Shown: piece after piece, positions 18,215-26,827 of the stretch
Position numbering within the stretch: the first letter of the stretch is position 1
How the letters are laid out: every line of letters starts with the position of its first letter
Origin: an uncultured Collinsella sp.
GTDB lineage: Bacteria; Actinomycetota; Coriobacteriia; Coriobacteriales; Coriobacteriaceae
Length of the DNA: 64,000 nt
Direction of reading: 5' to 3'
Assembly (NCBI GenBank): GCA_959026725.1
Contig: CAUFMG010000014.1
Span: 1-64,000 of the forward strand
Translations under genes and position numbers: made by a program
The notes under the pieces: model-generated
Seen by the model: only the letters and a program-made list of their open reading frames with translations
Told to the model about the DNA's origin: nothing
The model's database searches: none

Positions 18215-20029
18215 CTACTCCCCCGAGTCGTCCTCCCCAGAAGCCTTCTTCTGCTGATCGAGCTTATACTTACCACTTACGATAGACGTAGCGCCCAGCG
18301 TGGCCAAGCTCGCGCTGGCAAGGCTCGCCATAACGATAAGGTCGCCCGTCTTGGGCATGTTACCGCCCGAAGTCTTAGTCGTTGTAGTGGTGGTTGTAGT
18401 GGTCACCGTCTTGGAGTCATTTTGCTCTTGGTTCTGGTTGTCGGTGTTGCCCTTACTGCTGTCCTCGCCCTGCTGCTTTCCGTCCTCGGTCTTGTCCTTG
18501 TTCTTGTCCTTCTCCTCAGATTCAGACTTCTTGTCCTCGTCCTTCTTCTGAGCGGACTTGTCGTCCTTCTCATCAGAGCTAGAACCCTTATCGGATTCAA
18601 CCTTCTCGGAAGCCTTATCCTTGGAGTCGCCCTTTACGGCTTCGGTCTTTTCCGTGGAAGCCTGATCAGAGTTGTCCTTGTTCTGAGTCGAACCATTATT
18701 GACGCCAGCCATCAGCGAAGAGCCCAGCGTAGAACCAAGCTGCTCGGAGAAAGAAGGCTTCTTGTCCGGCGAAGCAACGGGAGCGTGCGGCGCCTTATTC
18801 GAGTCGTCCTTGGAAGCATCGGAATCAGGGGTTGCGTCAGAGCCGGAGCCGTTGTTAGAGCCGGTATCAACGGACGAATCGCTCGAGCCGGTAGATGAGT
18901 TAGAGGTGTCAGCGCCGGTCGAACCAGAAGCGTCGCTGTCCGTATTGCCGGCAGAGCTTGAAGACGAATCGCCCGCAGCAGAGCCGTTCGAATTGGAGCC
19001 GTTCGAGGTAGAGCCGTCGTTGGTAGTGCCACCAGCCGAGCCATTACCGTCAGCATCGGTCGAGGGCGTATCCATCCTGTCATCGTTGGGATCGTCACTC
19101 GAGTCGTCATTCGAATCAGGTGTCGGCGAGGGCGCCGGTGTGGGCTCGGGCTGCACGGGCGTCGCAGCGGCTGCCTCGTCCTCGGCGATATAAGCCAAGC
19201 AGTCCTTCAGCTCATTCTTATAACGATTCTTCCAGCCCTCATGATACTGGGGCTGGCTCGAATACTTGGTCGCCACGTTATTGACCACGCTGTTGGAGAG
19301 CGCCGTCACAAACTCGCGGTCGGACATATCATTGGAAAGATTCGCCCAGCGGAAAAAGTCCCTGCAGCCACCGGTGCCGCACATGTTGGTAATGCTCCAC
19401 ACCATGCCCTTGACGCAATCGGCGCGGCCCGAAATATCAATACCCAGGCCGCTCTTGAGCCACGCCTCGGTCACCGCATAGTACGAGTTGTACGCATACG
19501 CATCTTGAAGTGCTGAGAACTCAACAGGATCGGTGTTGTACGCACCTTGGAAGGCATCCTGCGCGATATGGCCCAGCTCGGTGAGCTGGCCGTTCTCGTA
19601 CATGACATTACTCGTGTTGGAAATCTCGCTGCCGCGATCAATCGCATCCTTGAGCATGCTGTATTTTTCGGGGTTGTAGTTGTAGGCCTGCTTCATAAAC
19701 GGAATGAGCGACCAACGACGGTCGAACTGGTAATAACCCAGCGCGTTATAGCCGTCACCGTACGAAAAGCCCTGGTTGTAGTTGCCATGGCTCTCGTACT
19801 TGGTAAAGTACTTCATCTCGGGAGTCACGTTGACAAACGAAACGCCCTGGACCGACCTCAGTACGCCCGAGAAGGACTGCTGGGTGTAGAGACCCTTATC
19901 GATATCGGTGGCATCCGAGGCAACGCCCGGCGTGGGCTCCTCGGCAGCAGCGGGTGCCGGCGCGGAAATGGCGCCAAACGAAAGCGCCAGCGTCAGGCCC
20001 GCGACAATCGCGGAATGCTTGAGCTGCAT
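18215..20029 (-). CDS. Sortase-anchored secreted protein with lysozyme/transglycosylase-like N-terminal domain
   Basis: The product is 604 aa. A signal peptide (ALSFGAISAPAPAAA) is followed by a globular domain of about 250 residues with KYESHGNYNQGFSYGDGYNALGYYQFD, reminiscent of lysozyme/transglycosylase-like phage and Vgr-related domains. Residues 300-550 are a Ser/Asp/Gly/Asn-rich then Lys/Glu/Asp-rich low-complexity stalk, ending in a run of Thr. The C-terminus has the sortase motif MPKTG, a hydrophobic segment and a positive tail that is longer than usual. The protein is likely displayed on the wall. The enzymatic activity is only suggested by the conserved-looking N-terminal motif. A weak AGGGAGG-type site precedes ATG 20029. 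Confidence 0.8.
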   Translation of the reverse strand: MQLKHSAIVAGLTLALSFGAISAPAPAAAEEPTPGVASDATDIDKGLYTQQSFSGVLRSVQGVSFVNVTPEMKYFTKYESHGNYNQGFSYGDGYNALGYYQFDRRWSLIPFMKQAYNYNPEKYSMLKDAIDRGSEISNTSNVMYENGQLTELGHIAQDAFQGAYNTDPVEFSALQDAYAYNSYYAVTEAWLKSGLGIDISGRADCVKGMVWSITNMCGTGGCRDFFRWANLSNDMSDREFVTALSNSVVNNVATKYSSQPQYHEGWKNRYKNELKDCLAYIAEDEAAAATPVQPEPTPAPSPTPDSNDDSSDDPNDDRMDTPSTDADGNGSAGGTTNDGSTSNGSNSNGSAAGDSSSSSAGNTDSDASGSTGADTSNSSTGSSDSSVDTGSNNGSGSDATPDSDASKDDSNKAPHAPVASPDKKPSFSEQLGSTLGSSLMAGVNNGSTQNKDNSDQASTEKTEAVKGDSKDKASEKVESDKGSSSDEKDDKSAQKKDEDKKSESEEKDKNKDKTEDGKQQGEDSSKGNTDNQNQEQNDSKTVTTTTTTTTTKTSGGNMPKTGDLIVMASLASASLATLGATSIVSGKYKLDQQKKASGEDDSGE

Positions 20030-20157
20030 AAGATCCTCCCTGCATTGGTATAGTTAAAGTGCAGTTTGCAAAGATAGAAATAAGTATTGCAGCTCGCCCG
20101 TTGTTGCACAACAACCCCTCGGTAAACGGCAACAACCCTCCGCGAAATCTTAAGGAA

Positions 20158-20577
20158 TTAAACAAACTGGTCGTCGGGCGCCATCAGAAGCTCGCCGTAT
20201 CGCTCCATCAGCCCGTCCCTCAACTGACAGAAAGCGGGGATATAGACGTTCAAGATGCGCTGAATCAAGTCTTGAGCGAGCTTGTTGTCGTAGATATGGA
20301 CGTTCGTATTGCGGTCTCTGAGCATATCTAGCCAGGCCGCCTCATCAATAAAGTCGTAGAATCGGTACGACTCCTTCAAGATGGCACGAGGAGACCCCGA
20401 CGCGGCAAGCGTGGCGCCTTCATACTCGAGCAGACGCTTAAGGAGCTTCCAGCTCAGTTCAAATTGAAGATTGAACTTATTAATCAATCCACTCTGAACA
20501 AAATCATTGTTGAGATCCTGATTGGGCGCATCCTCAAGATTCGCCAAGGCGTTGGCAAAGTTCTCATATTTTTTCAT
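20158..20577 (-). CDS. HepT-like HEPN protein (nucleotidyltransferase partner)
   Basis: The product is 139 aa, all-helical, of the nucleotidyltransferase substrate-binding (HI0074/HepT) family. RNTNVHIYD carries the R-x4-6-H HEPN signature. It overlaps by 14 bases the end of the upstream nucleotidyltransferase gene. Such pairs act either as toxin (HEPN RNase) and AMP-transferring antitoxin or as uncharacterised housekeeping pairs. Here the HEPN gene is second in the operon. Confidence 0.78.
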   Translation of the reverse strand: MKKYENFANALANLEDAPNQDLNNDFVQSGLINKFNLQFELSWKLLKRLLEYEGATLAASGSPRAILKESYRFYDFIDEAAWLDMLRDRNTNVHIYDNKLAQDLIQRILNVYIPAFCQLRDGLMERYGELLMAPDDQFV

Positions 20578-20851
20578 ACAGAATCACACCATCCCTGGCA
20601 ATTTCATCGAGCAATTGCTGCGATAAGGGCTCATCGAGATTGACGACATCTACATCTAAAAGAGTATCAAGACGCTCCTCGATCAAATATGACAACCGGC
20701 CGAAATCCCGGCAACCTGCTACTGCGATGTCAATATCGCTCTTAGGCAAGTTGTCACCTCGAGCGCGGGAGCCAAACAGCACAACCTTCTCGGCGTCACA
20801 CTCCCGAGCAAAAACTTCAATTTGCTTATACACCTTGTCGAGAGATGCCAT
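20564..20851 (-). CDS. MntA-like minimal nucleotidyltransferase
   Basis: The product is 95 aa with the DNA-polymerase-beta-type motif LFGSRARGDNLPKSDIDIAV, including the GS and D-x-D residues needed for nucleotide transfer. A third acidic position may be in DVDVVNLDE. It is followed by the overlapping HEPN gene. In MntA/HepT systems the nucleotidyltransferase neutralises the HEPN toxin by AMP addition; this assignment is by family and gene order only. Confidence 0.8.
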   Translation of the reverse strand: MASLDKVYKQIEVFARECDAEKVVLFGSRARGDNLPKSDIDIAVAGCRDFGRLSYLIEERLDTLLDVDVVNLDEPLSQQLLDEIARDGVILYEKI

Positions 20852-20859
20852 TTGCAGCC

Positions 20860-21291
20860 CTACAGCTTAATGTCAAAGTTGATTTCGGGGACGGCGGCCA
20901 GGTCGGCCAACGTCACGCCGTCGACGTACTTTTCGATCACGTCGTCCAGGCCGCGCCAGAACTTGACGGTCGAGCAAAGATCGCTGCGAGTGCAGCTGTT
21001 GTCGATGCCATCGCACGCCACTGGAGCCGTGCTGCCCTCGACGGCGCGCAGGATGTCGCCGGCACGCACCTCGGCCGGGTCCTTGGCCATCATGTAGCCG
21101 CCGCCCTTGCCGCGCACGCTCTTAAGCAGGCCCGCCTTCATAAGCGGACGAACCAGCTGCTCCAGATACTTTTGTGAGATATGCTCGCGGTCGGCAACCT
21201 CGCGCAGGGCAATCTTGCCCTCGGCGTCGCCCAGCGCCGCGATATAGATCATCAGCCGGAGGGCATAGCGGCCCTTGGAAGAAATGAGCAT
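20860..21291 (-). CDS. Rrf2-family regulator, probable iron-sulfur sensor of the suf operon
   Basis: The product is 143 aa from ATG 21291 (MLISSKGRYALR, the canonical Rrf2 start). The winged helix is followed by CDGIDNSCTRSDLC, a C-x6-C-x5-C set close to the cluster ligands of IscR. It is divergent from sufC. Two identical inverted-repeat operators lie between the two genes. Such proteins sense cluster status and repress or activate suf genes. Binding here is inferred from position and geometry. Confidence 0.88.
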   Translation of the reverse strand: MLISSKGRYALRLMIYIAALGDAEGKIALREVADREHISQKYLEQLVRPLMKAGLLKSVRGKGGGYMMAKDPAEVRAGDILRAVEGSTAPVACDGIDNSCTRSDLCSTVKFWRGLDDVIEKYVDGVTLADLAAVPEINFDIKL

Positions 21292-21311
21292 ACCTACCCT
21301 CCCATCGCATC

Positions 21312-21342
21312 TGGGACAACATAACCAGGTTTGTTTGTCCCA
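21312..21342. promoter_or_regulatory. Operator candidate 1 (TGGGACAA-N15-TTGTCCCA)
   Basis: A perfect 8-bp inverted repeat with a 15-bp spacer, 20 bp upstream of the Rrf2 start. The geometry is repeated at 21356-21386 and 26742-26772. Confidence 0.7.
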
Positions 21343-21355
21343 AATCTTAAGTAAA

Positions 21356-21386
21356 TGGGACAAACACAACAGGTTATTTTGTCCCA
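21356..21386. promoter_or_regulatory. Operator candidate 2 (TGGGACAA-N15-TTGTCCCA)
   Basis: Same arms and spacer length as operator 1, offset by 44 bp (about four helical turns). The two spacers also share AACNAGGTT-like bases. It lies on the suf side of the divergent region. Confidence 0.7.
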
Positions 21387-21423
21387 GAATTTGAAAAGTC
21401 GAGTGGATTAGTCGGGTTTTCCC

Positions 21424-21451
21424 TTGACTAACGCCGAACCCATAGTAACTT
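21424..21451 (+). promoter_or_regulatory. Candidate suf promoter
   Basis: TTGACT (21424-21429), a 16-bp spacer and TAACTT (21446-21451), 65 bp before sufC and just downstream of operator 2. Confidence 0.4.
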
Positions 21452-21515
21452 TATTCCGAGAAGATTCCTAGGGTTTAGTACACCTATGAGTACACCATAT
21501 ACAGAGAGGGACAGC

Positions 21516-22316
21516 ATGAGCGCAAATCCGCTGCTTTCCATCGAAGGTCTGACCGCCTCCGTGGACGAGAAGACCATCCTCCACAACGTCAACCTCAACG
21601 TCGCCGCCGGCGAGACCCACGTGCTGATGGGACCCAACGGCGCCGGCAAGTCCACCCTCGGCCACCTGGTCATGGGCGACCCTGTCTATACCGTCAACGA
21701 CGGCCGCATCGTCTTTGACGGCCAGGACATCACCGAGCTCACCACCGACAAGCGCTCGCGCGCCGGCCTGTTCCTGAGCTTCCAGGCCCCGGTCGAGATC
21801 CCGGGCGTGCCGCTGTCGAGCTTTTTGCGTGCCAGCATCGCCGGCCGCCCCGGCCTGGAGATGAAGGGCAAGGAGTTCCGCCGGCGCGTCAAGGAGCTCG
21901 CGGCAGAGCTCAACATGGACACCGCCTACCTCAACCGCGAGCTGGGCGTGGGCTTCTCGGGCGGCGAGAAAAAGAAGGTCGAGATGCTCCAGCTTCTGCT
22001 GCTGCAGCCCAAGCTCGCCATTCTCGACGAGACCGACTCGGGCCTAGACGTCGACGCCCTGTCCACCGTCAGCCACGGCATGGACGCCTACCGCAAGAGC
22101 TGCGACGGCTCCATGCTCATCATCACGCACAACACGCGCATCCTGGAGCACCTGGATGTCGACCGCGTCCACGTTATGGTCAAGGGCCACATCGTGCGCG
22201 AGGACGACGCCTCGCTCATCCCCTGGATCGACAAGAACGGTTTTGAGACCTTCGAGCGCGAGGCCGCCGAGCAGCGCGCCCAGGCCGAGGCCGCCGCTGC
22301 CGAGCAGCAGGCGTAA
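21516..22316 (+). CDS. sufC: SufC, Fe-S cluster assembly ATPase
   Basis: The product is 266 aa from ATG 21516 (GAGAGGGA upstream; an in-frame ATG at 21486 lacks a good site). It is an ABC ATPase without membrane domain. Walker A is GPNGAGKST, the signature is GFSGGEKKK, and Walker B runs into LAILDETDSG. SufC powers the SufBCD scaffold that builds clusters. The gene leads the sufCBDSU operon and ends 12 bp before sufB. Confidence 0.95.
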   Translation: MSANPLLSIEGLTASVDEKTILHNVNLNVAAGETHVLMGPNGAGKSTLGHLVMGDPVYTVNDGRIVFDGQDITELTTDKRSRAGLFLSFQAPVEIPGVPLSSFLRASIAGRPGLEMKGKEFRRRVKELAAELNMDTAYLNRELGVGFSGGEKKKVEMLQLLLLQPKLAILDETDSGLDVDALSTVSHGMDAYRKSCDGSMLIITHNTRILEHLDVDRVHVMVKGHIVREDDASLIPWIDKNGFETFEREAAEQRAQAEAAAAEQQA

Positions 22317-22328
22317 AGGGGCGACGCA

Positions 22329-23741
22329 ATGACCAAGAACCGCACCGAGGTCGCGGACATCGACCGCAGCCTCTACGACTTCACCTATGGCGAGGAGGGA
22401 TTCGAGCGCCTCGACGCCGGCATCACGCCCGACATCGTGCGCGAGATCAGCGCCAAGAAAGACGAGCCGCAGTGGATGCTCGACCTGCGCTTAAAGTCCC
22501 TCGAGATCTTCAACCGTTTTCCCGACCCGACGTGGGGCCCCTCCATCGAGGGCCTGGACATGGACAACATCGTCACCTACGTCAAGCCCAACACCGACCA
22601 AAAGCACGACTGGGAGTCGGTGCCCGACGACATCAAGAACACCTTTGAGCGCCTGGGTATCCCCGAGGCCGAGCACAGCTACCTGGCAGGCGTCGGCGCG
22701 CAGTACGACTCCGAACTCGTCTACCACAACATGCAGGACACCGCGTCCAAGATGGGCATCGTCTACTCCGGCATCGAGGAGGCCCTGCACGATCCGCAGT
22801 GGGAGCCGCTCATCCACGAGAAGTTTATGACGCTCATCCCGCCCACCGACCACAAGTTTGCGGCCCTGCATGGTGCCGTGTGGTCGGGCGGCTCGTTTGT
22901 CTACGTGCCCAAGGGCACCAAGCTCGACTTCCCGCTGCAGAGCTACTTCCGCCTTAACGCCAAGGGCGCCGGCCAGTTTGAGCACACGCTCATCATCGTC
23001 GAGGACGATGCCTACCTGCACTTCATTGAGGGTTGCTCCGCGCCCAAGTACAACGTAGCCAACCTCCACGCCGGCGCTGTCGAGCTCTTTGTGGGCAAGC
23101 GTGCGCACCTGCGCTACTCGACTATCGAGAACTGGTCCAAGAACATGTACAACCTCAACACCAAGCGTGCGCGCGTGGACGAGGACGGCGACATCGAGTG
23201 GATCAGCGGCTCCTTCGGCAGCCACGTGGGCTACCTCTACCCCATGAGCGTGCTCAACGGCCGTCGCGCCCGCTCGAGCTTTACCGGCATTACCTTTGCC
23301 GGCGCCGGCCAGAACCTCGATACCGGCTGCAAGGTCGTGCTCAACGCGCCCGACACCTCGGCAACCGTCGAGACCAAGGGTATCTCCAAGAGCGGCGGCA
23401 TCCAGACCTTCCGCAGCTCCATCGTGGCCACGCCTAAGGCCGAAGGTTCCAAAGCAACCGTGAGCTGCCAGTCGCTGATGCTCGACGACCAGAGCCGCTC
23501 CGATACCATCCCCGCCATGGACATCCGCGCCAAGAACGTCGACATCGGCCACGAGGCCACCATCGGCCGCATCGGCGACGACAAGGTGTTCTACCTGATG
23601 AGCCGCGGCATATCGGAGGAAGAGGCCCGCACCATGATCGTCAACGGCTTTGCCAACCCGGTCTCCAAGGAGCTGCCGCTTGAGTACGCCGTCGAGATGA
23701 ACAACCTGATCAAGCTCGAGATGGAAGGAGCGATCGGATAA
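22329..23741 (+). CDS. sufB: SufB, Fe-S cluster scaffold subunit
   Basis: The product is 470 aa, the usual SufB length. The family segments are present: the aromatic-rich N-terminus, HFIEGCSAPKYN, TIENWSKNMYNLNTKRA and SGGIQTFRSSI, ending in the conserved LMSRGISEEEARTMIVNGF block. SufB holds the nascent cluster with SufD and SufC. The stop overlaps the sufD start (ATGA-type, at 23741). Confidence 0.95.
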   Translation: MTKNRTEVADIDRSLYDFTYGEEGFERLDAGITPDIVREISAKKDEPQWMLDLRLKSLEIFNRFPDPTWGPSIEGLDMDNIVTYVKPNTDQKHDWESVPDDIKNTFERLGIPEAEHSYLAGVGAQYDSELVYHNMQDTASKMGIVYSGIEEALHDPQWEPLIHEKFMTLIPPTDHKFAALHGAVWSGGSFVYVPKGTKLDFPLQSYFRLNAKGAGQFEHTLIIVEDDAYLHFIEGCSAPKYNVANLHAGAVELFVGKRAHLRYSTIENWSKNMYNLNTKRARVDEDGDIEWISGSFGSHVGYLYPMSVLNGRRARSSFTGITFAGAGQNLDTGCKVVLNAPDTSATVETKGISKSGGIQTFRSSIVATPKAEGSKATVSCQSLMLDDQSRSDTIPAMDIRAKNVDIGHEATIGRIGDDKVFYLMSRGISEEEARTMIVNGFANPVSKELPLEYAVEMNNLIKLEMEGAIG

Positions 23742-25012
23742 TGAAACAGGAAACCAACACCGCTGCTACCACGCTCGAGCAGGTCAACGCTATGCCGGCC
23801 GCCACTTGGGGTTGGCTCAAGATGAACCAGACCAAGCTCGAGCTTTCGGACGAACTTGCCGCCGCTCCCGCCGAGGCCGTTGAGGTCGAGGGCCTGGACG
23901 AGCAGTTTGCCGGCTCGGCCGACGCCTTCGATACCGCCATGGACGCCATGGCCGAGCGCTTCCCCGAGCGCCGTGCCTCCGCCCCCGGCGACGCCGTCGA
24001 CCGCGCCCGCATCACGCCCGAGACCGAGCTCGACGTGCCCGCCACCTCCATCTACCAGGCCGGCGCCATCAAGCTCGAGGAGGAGCTCTCCCCTGCCGAG
24101 GCCTTCGAGACTGGCATGGGCGAGGCTACCTACACCTACCTGGCCGACCACACCACCAAGCGCGTCGTCATCGATGTGCCCGCATACAAGCACGCCACGG
24201 TTACCGTGCGCGTGAGTGGCGTCGACGCTGCCGCGGCCATCGCCGCCATCGATGTCGTCGCCCGTCCGCAGGCAACGCTCGACCTGCGCATAGCCCTGGA
24301 CTCCCCCGTTGCCGGCCAAGGCGTCGTGGGCTCCGCGCTACGCGTGTGCGCCCACGAGTACGCCACCGTCAACGTGAGCTGCACGCAGACGCTCGACGAT
24401 AGCTGGATCGCGCTCGACGACACCGGCCTGTTCCTGGACGAGGGCGCGCGCGTCAACGTGCAGCACACCGTCCTGGGTGCTGGCGCCAGCGCCACCGGCC
24501 TTGCCGGCGACCTGCTGGGCGATACCGCCAAGGTGACGATCGATACCGATTACCTGGGCGCCCGCGAGCAGGTGCGCGACTTTAACTACGAGCTGCGCCA
24601 CCGCGGCCGCAAGACCGAGTGCGAGATCGACGCCAACGGCGTGCTGACTGGCACGTCCAAGAAGGTCTACCGTGGCACCATCGACCTCGTGCACGGCTGC
24701 AAGGGCGCAACCGGCACCGAGCGCGAGACGGTGCTTTTGGCCAACAAGGGCGTCGACAACAAGACCGTTCCCGTCATTCTCTGCGACGAGGACGACGTCG
24801 CCGGCAACCACGGCGCCACAATCGGCCACGTCCGCGACGAGCAACTGTTCTATCTCGCCTGCCGTGGCCTTGACCAAAACGCCGCCGAGGACCTGTTCAT
24901 TCGCGCCAAGCTGGAGGACGCCGCGCTTTCCGCCACCGACGAGCGCACCCGCGCAGCCGTCGTCCGCTTGGGCAACAACCTGATCAACAACTTTGAAGAG
25001 GAGCTCGCATGA
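23741..25012 (+). CDS. sufD: SufD, Fe-S cluster assembly subunit
   Basis: The product is 423 aa. The C-terminal beta-helix and end (GNHGATIGHVRDEQLFYLAC RGLD region, then AEDLFIRAKLED) are those of SufB/SufD proteins. The N-terminal 130 residues are less conserved, as is usual for SufD. It starts within the sufB stop and its own stop overlaps the sufS ATG, so translation is coupled along the operon. Confidence 0.92.
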   Translation: MKQETNTAATTLEQVNAMPAATWGWLKMNQTKLELSDELAAAPAEAVEVEGLDEQFAGSADAFDTAMDAMAERFPERRASAPGDAVDRARITPETELDVPATSIYQAGAIKLEEELSPAEAFETGMGEATYTYLADHTTKRVVIDVPAYKHATVTVRVSGVDAAAAIAAIDVVARPQATLDLRIALDSPVAGQGVVGSALRVCAHEYATVNVSCTQTLDDSWIALDDTGLFLDEGARVNVQHTVLGAGASATGLAGDLLGDTAKVTIDTDYLGAREQVRDFNYELRHRGRKTECEIDANGVLTGTSKKVYRGTIDLVHGCKGATGTERETVLLANKGVDNKTVPVILCDEDDVAGNHGATIGHVRDEQLFYLACRGLDQNAAEDLFIRAKLEDAALSATDERTRAAVVRLGNNLINNFEEELA

Positions 25013-26334
25013 TCGACACCGAGCACGTTAAATGCGATACCTGTACCGCACCGGAGCCTATGGAGCTCGACGCCAGTGACGAGGCCTCGCGCGGCTGGCC
25101 TACCGTCGACATCGAGACCAATCCCTACAAGGCACAGTTCCCGCTTTTCCAGCAGCACCCCGAGATCGCCTTCCTCGATAGTGCCGCCACCGCGCAGCGC
25201 CCCGCCTGCGTGCTCGACGCCGAGCGTGACTTCTATCAGCGCATGAACGCCAACCCCCTGCGCGGCCTGTACTCACTGTCCGTCGAGGCCACCGACGCCA
25301 TCGCGAAGGTCCGCCAGCAGATCGCCGACCTCATCGGCGCCTCACAGGCCAACGAGGTCGTCTTCACCCGTAACACGAGCGAGTCGCTCAACCTGGTCGC
25401 CAAGAGCTTTGCACCCACGGTGCTCGAGCCCGGTGACGAGGTCGTCATCACCATCATGGAGCACCACTCCAACCTAATCCCGTGGCAGCAGGTCTGCCGC
25501 GAAACCGGCGCCAAGCTCGTCTACCTCTACCCCACCAAGACCGGCCAGCTCACCACCGAGGAGGTTCTTGCCAAGGTTGGTCCCAAGACCAAGATTCTGG
25601 CCGTGGGTCAGGTTTCTAACGTGCTGGGCGTCGAGAACCCGGTCAAGAACCTCGGCAAGCTCGTCCACAAGTACGGCGGCTATCTGGTCGTCGACGGCGC
25701 GCAGTCGCTGCCGCACATGCCGGTCGATGTGGCCGACCTGGGAGCCGACTTCTTTGCCTTTAGCGCACACAAGGCCATGGGCCCCATGGGCATCGGCGTG
25801 CTGTGGGGCAAGATGGACCTGCTGAACGCCATGCCGCCCATGCTCACCGGTGGCGAGATGATCGACTCTGTCACCGAGCAGGACGCCGTCTGGGCGCCCG
25901 TCCCCGAGAAGTTCGAGGCCGGCACGCAGGACGCCGCCGGCATCTTCGCCACGGGCGCCGCCCTTGATTACCTGGTCAACACGGTGGGTTACGAGAACAT
26001 CCAGGCCCGCGAGCAGGCACTCGTCCACTATCTGATGGGCGAACTCATGCAGCTCGACTTTGTCCAAATCATCGGTTCCATCTACTGGGACAACCACCAC
26101 GGCGTTGTGAGCTTTAACGTCAAGGGAATTCACCCGCACGACGTCGCGAGCATCATGGACATGGACGGCGTCTGCATCCGCGCCGGCCACCACTGCGCGC
26201 AGCCGCTGCTCACCTGGCTGGGCGTCGAGAACCTTGCCTGCTGCCGCGCCAGCGTGGCCTTCTACAACGACAAGGCCGACATCGACAAGTTCATCGCCGG
26301 CCTGCATCACGTTTGGAGCACGTTCAATGGGTAA
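25009..26334 (+). CDS. sufS: SufS, group II cysteine desulfurase
   Basis: The product is 441 aa. The PLP lysine lies in FFAFSAHKAMGPMGIG and the catalytic cysteine in CIRAGHHCAQPLL. It takes sulfur from L-cysteine and passes it to SufU. The first about 40 residues, with an N-terminal CDTC-type pair, extend beyond the usual start. It overlaps sufU by 8 bases. Confidence 0.94.
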   Translation: MIDTEHVKCDTCTAPEPMELDASDEASRGWPTVDIETNPYKAQFPLFQQHPEIAFLDSAATAQRPACVLDAERDFYQRMNANPLRGLYSLSVEATDAIAKVRQQIADLIGASQANEVVFTRNTSESLNLVAKSFAPTVLEPGDEVVITIMEHHSNLIPWQQVCRETGAKLVYLYPTKTGQLTTEEVLAKVGPKTKILAVGQVSNVLGVENPVKNLGKLVHKYGGYLVVDGAQSLPHMPVDVADLGADFFAFSAHKAMGPMGIGVLWGKMDLLNAMPPMLTGGEMIDSVTEQDAVWAPVPEKFEAGTQDAAGIFATGAALDYLVNTVGYENIQAREQALVHYLMGELMQLDFVQIIGSIYWDNHHGVVSFNVKGIHPHDVASIMDMDGVCIRAGHHCAQPLLTWLGVENLACCRASVAFYNDKADIDKFIAGLHHVWSTFNG

Positions 26335-26761
26335 TCTGTACACCTCCACCACGTTTATGGAGCACAACTCGCACCCCGACTATAAGTACGAGATGGATGC
26401 TCCCACGCACGAGCACGACGGTATCAACCCCAGCTGCGGTGACGAGCTCACCTTGCAGCTACGAGTCGAGAACAACGTGATCGAGGAAGCCTCCTTTACC
26501 GGCCACGGCTGCGCCATCAGCCAGGCAAGCGCCGACATCATGGCCGACCTCATCACGGGCGAGACGGTCGAGGAGGCGCGTCGCTTGGCGGAACTCTTCC
26601 TCGCCATGATCCGCGGCGAGAAGCTCTCCGAGGACGACCTGGAAGACCTGGACGAAGCCGCCCAGCTCCAGGACATCTCGCACATGCCCGCCCGCGTCAA
26701 GTGCGCCGAGCTCGCCTGGCGCACCCTCGACGGCATGCTCACGGGACAAAATAATCAGTAG
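26327..26761 (+). CDS. sufU: SufU, zinc-dependent sulfur-transfer protein
   Basis: The product is 144 aa from ATG 26327. The three cysteines of the family are present: NPSCGDELTL, GHGCAISQASADIM and RVKCAELAW. SufU receives persulfide sulfur from SufS by zinc-ligand swapping in SufE-less bacteria. The last codons overlap a third operator candidate (26742-26772). It is the last gene of the suf operon. Confidence 0.93.
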   Translation: MGNLYTSTTFMEHNSHPDYKYEMDAPTHEHDGINPSCGDELTLQLRVENNVIEEASFTGHGCAISQASADIMADLITGETVEEARRLAELFLAMIRGEKLSEDDLEDLDEAAQLQDISHMPARVKCAELAWRTLDGMLTGQNNQ

Positions 26762-26772
26762 TATTTGTCCCA
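26742..26772. promoter_or_regulatory. Operator candidate 3 at the 3' end of sufU
   Basis: CGGGACAA (26742-26749), 15 bp, then TTGTCCCA (26765-26772), the same geometry as the two rrf2/suf operators. It also shares 18 identical bases (26764-26781 with 21334-21351). The left arm lies in the sufU coding end. Confidence 0.6.
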
Positions 26773-26790
26773 AATCTTAAGAATTTTGTT

Positions 26791-26826
26791 GGCCGAATCG
26801 CTTGACTAAGAGTGGTTCGGCCATTT
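26791..26826 (+). terminator. Terminator of the suf operon
   Basis: A 7-bp GGCCGAA/TTCGGCC stem (26791-26797 with 26816-26822), extended by weaker pairs, followed by ATTTTC on the plus strand. Confidence 0.55.
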
Positions 26827-26827
26827 T

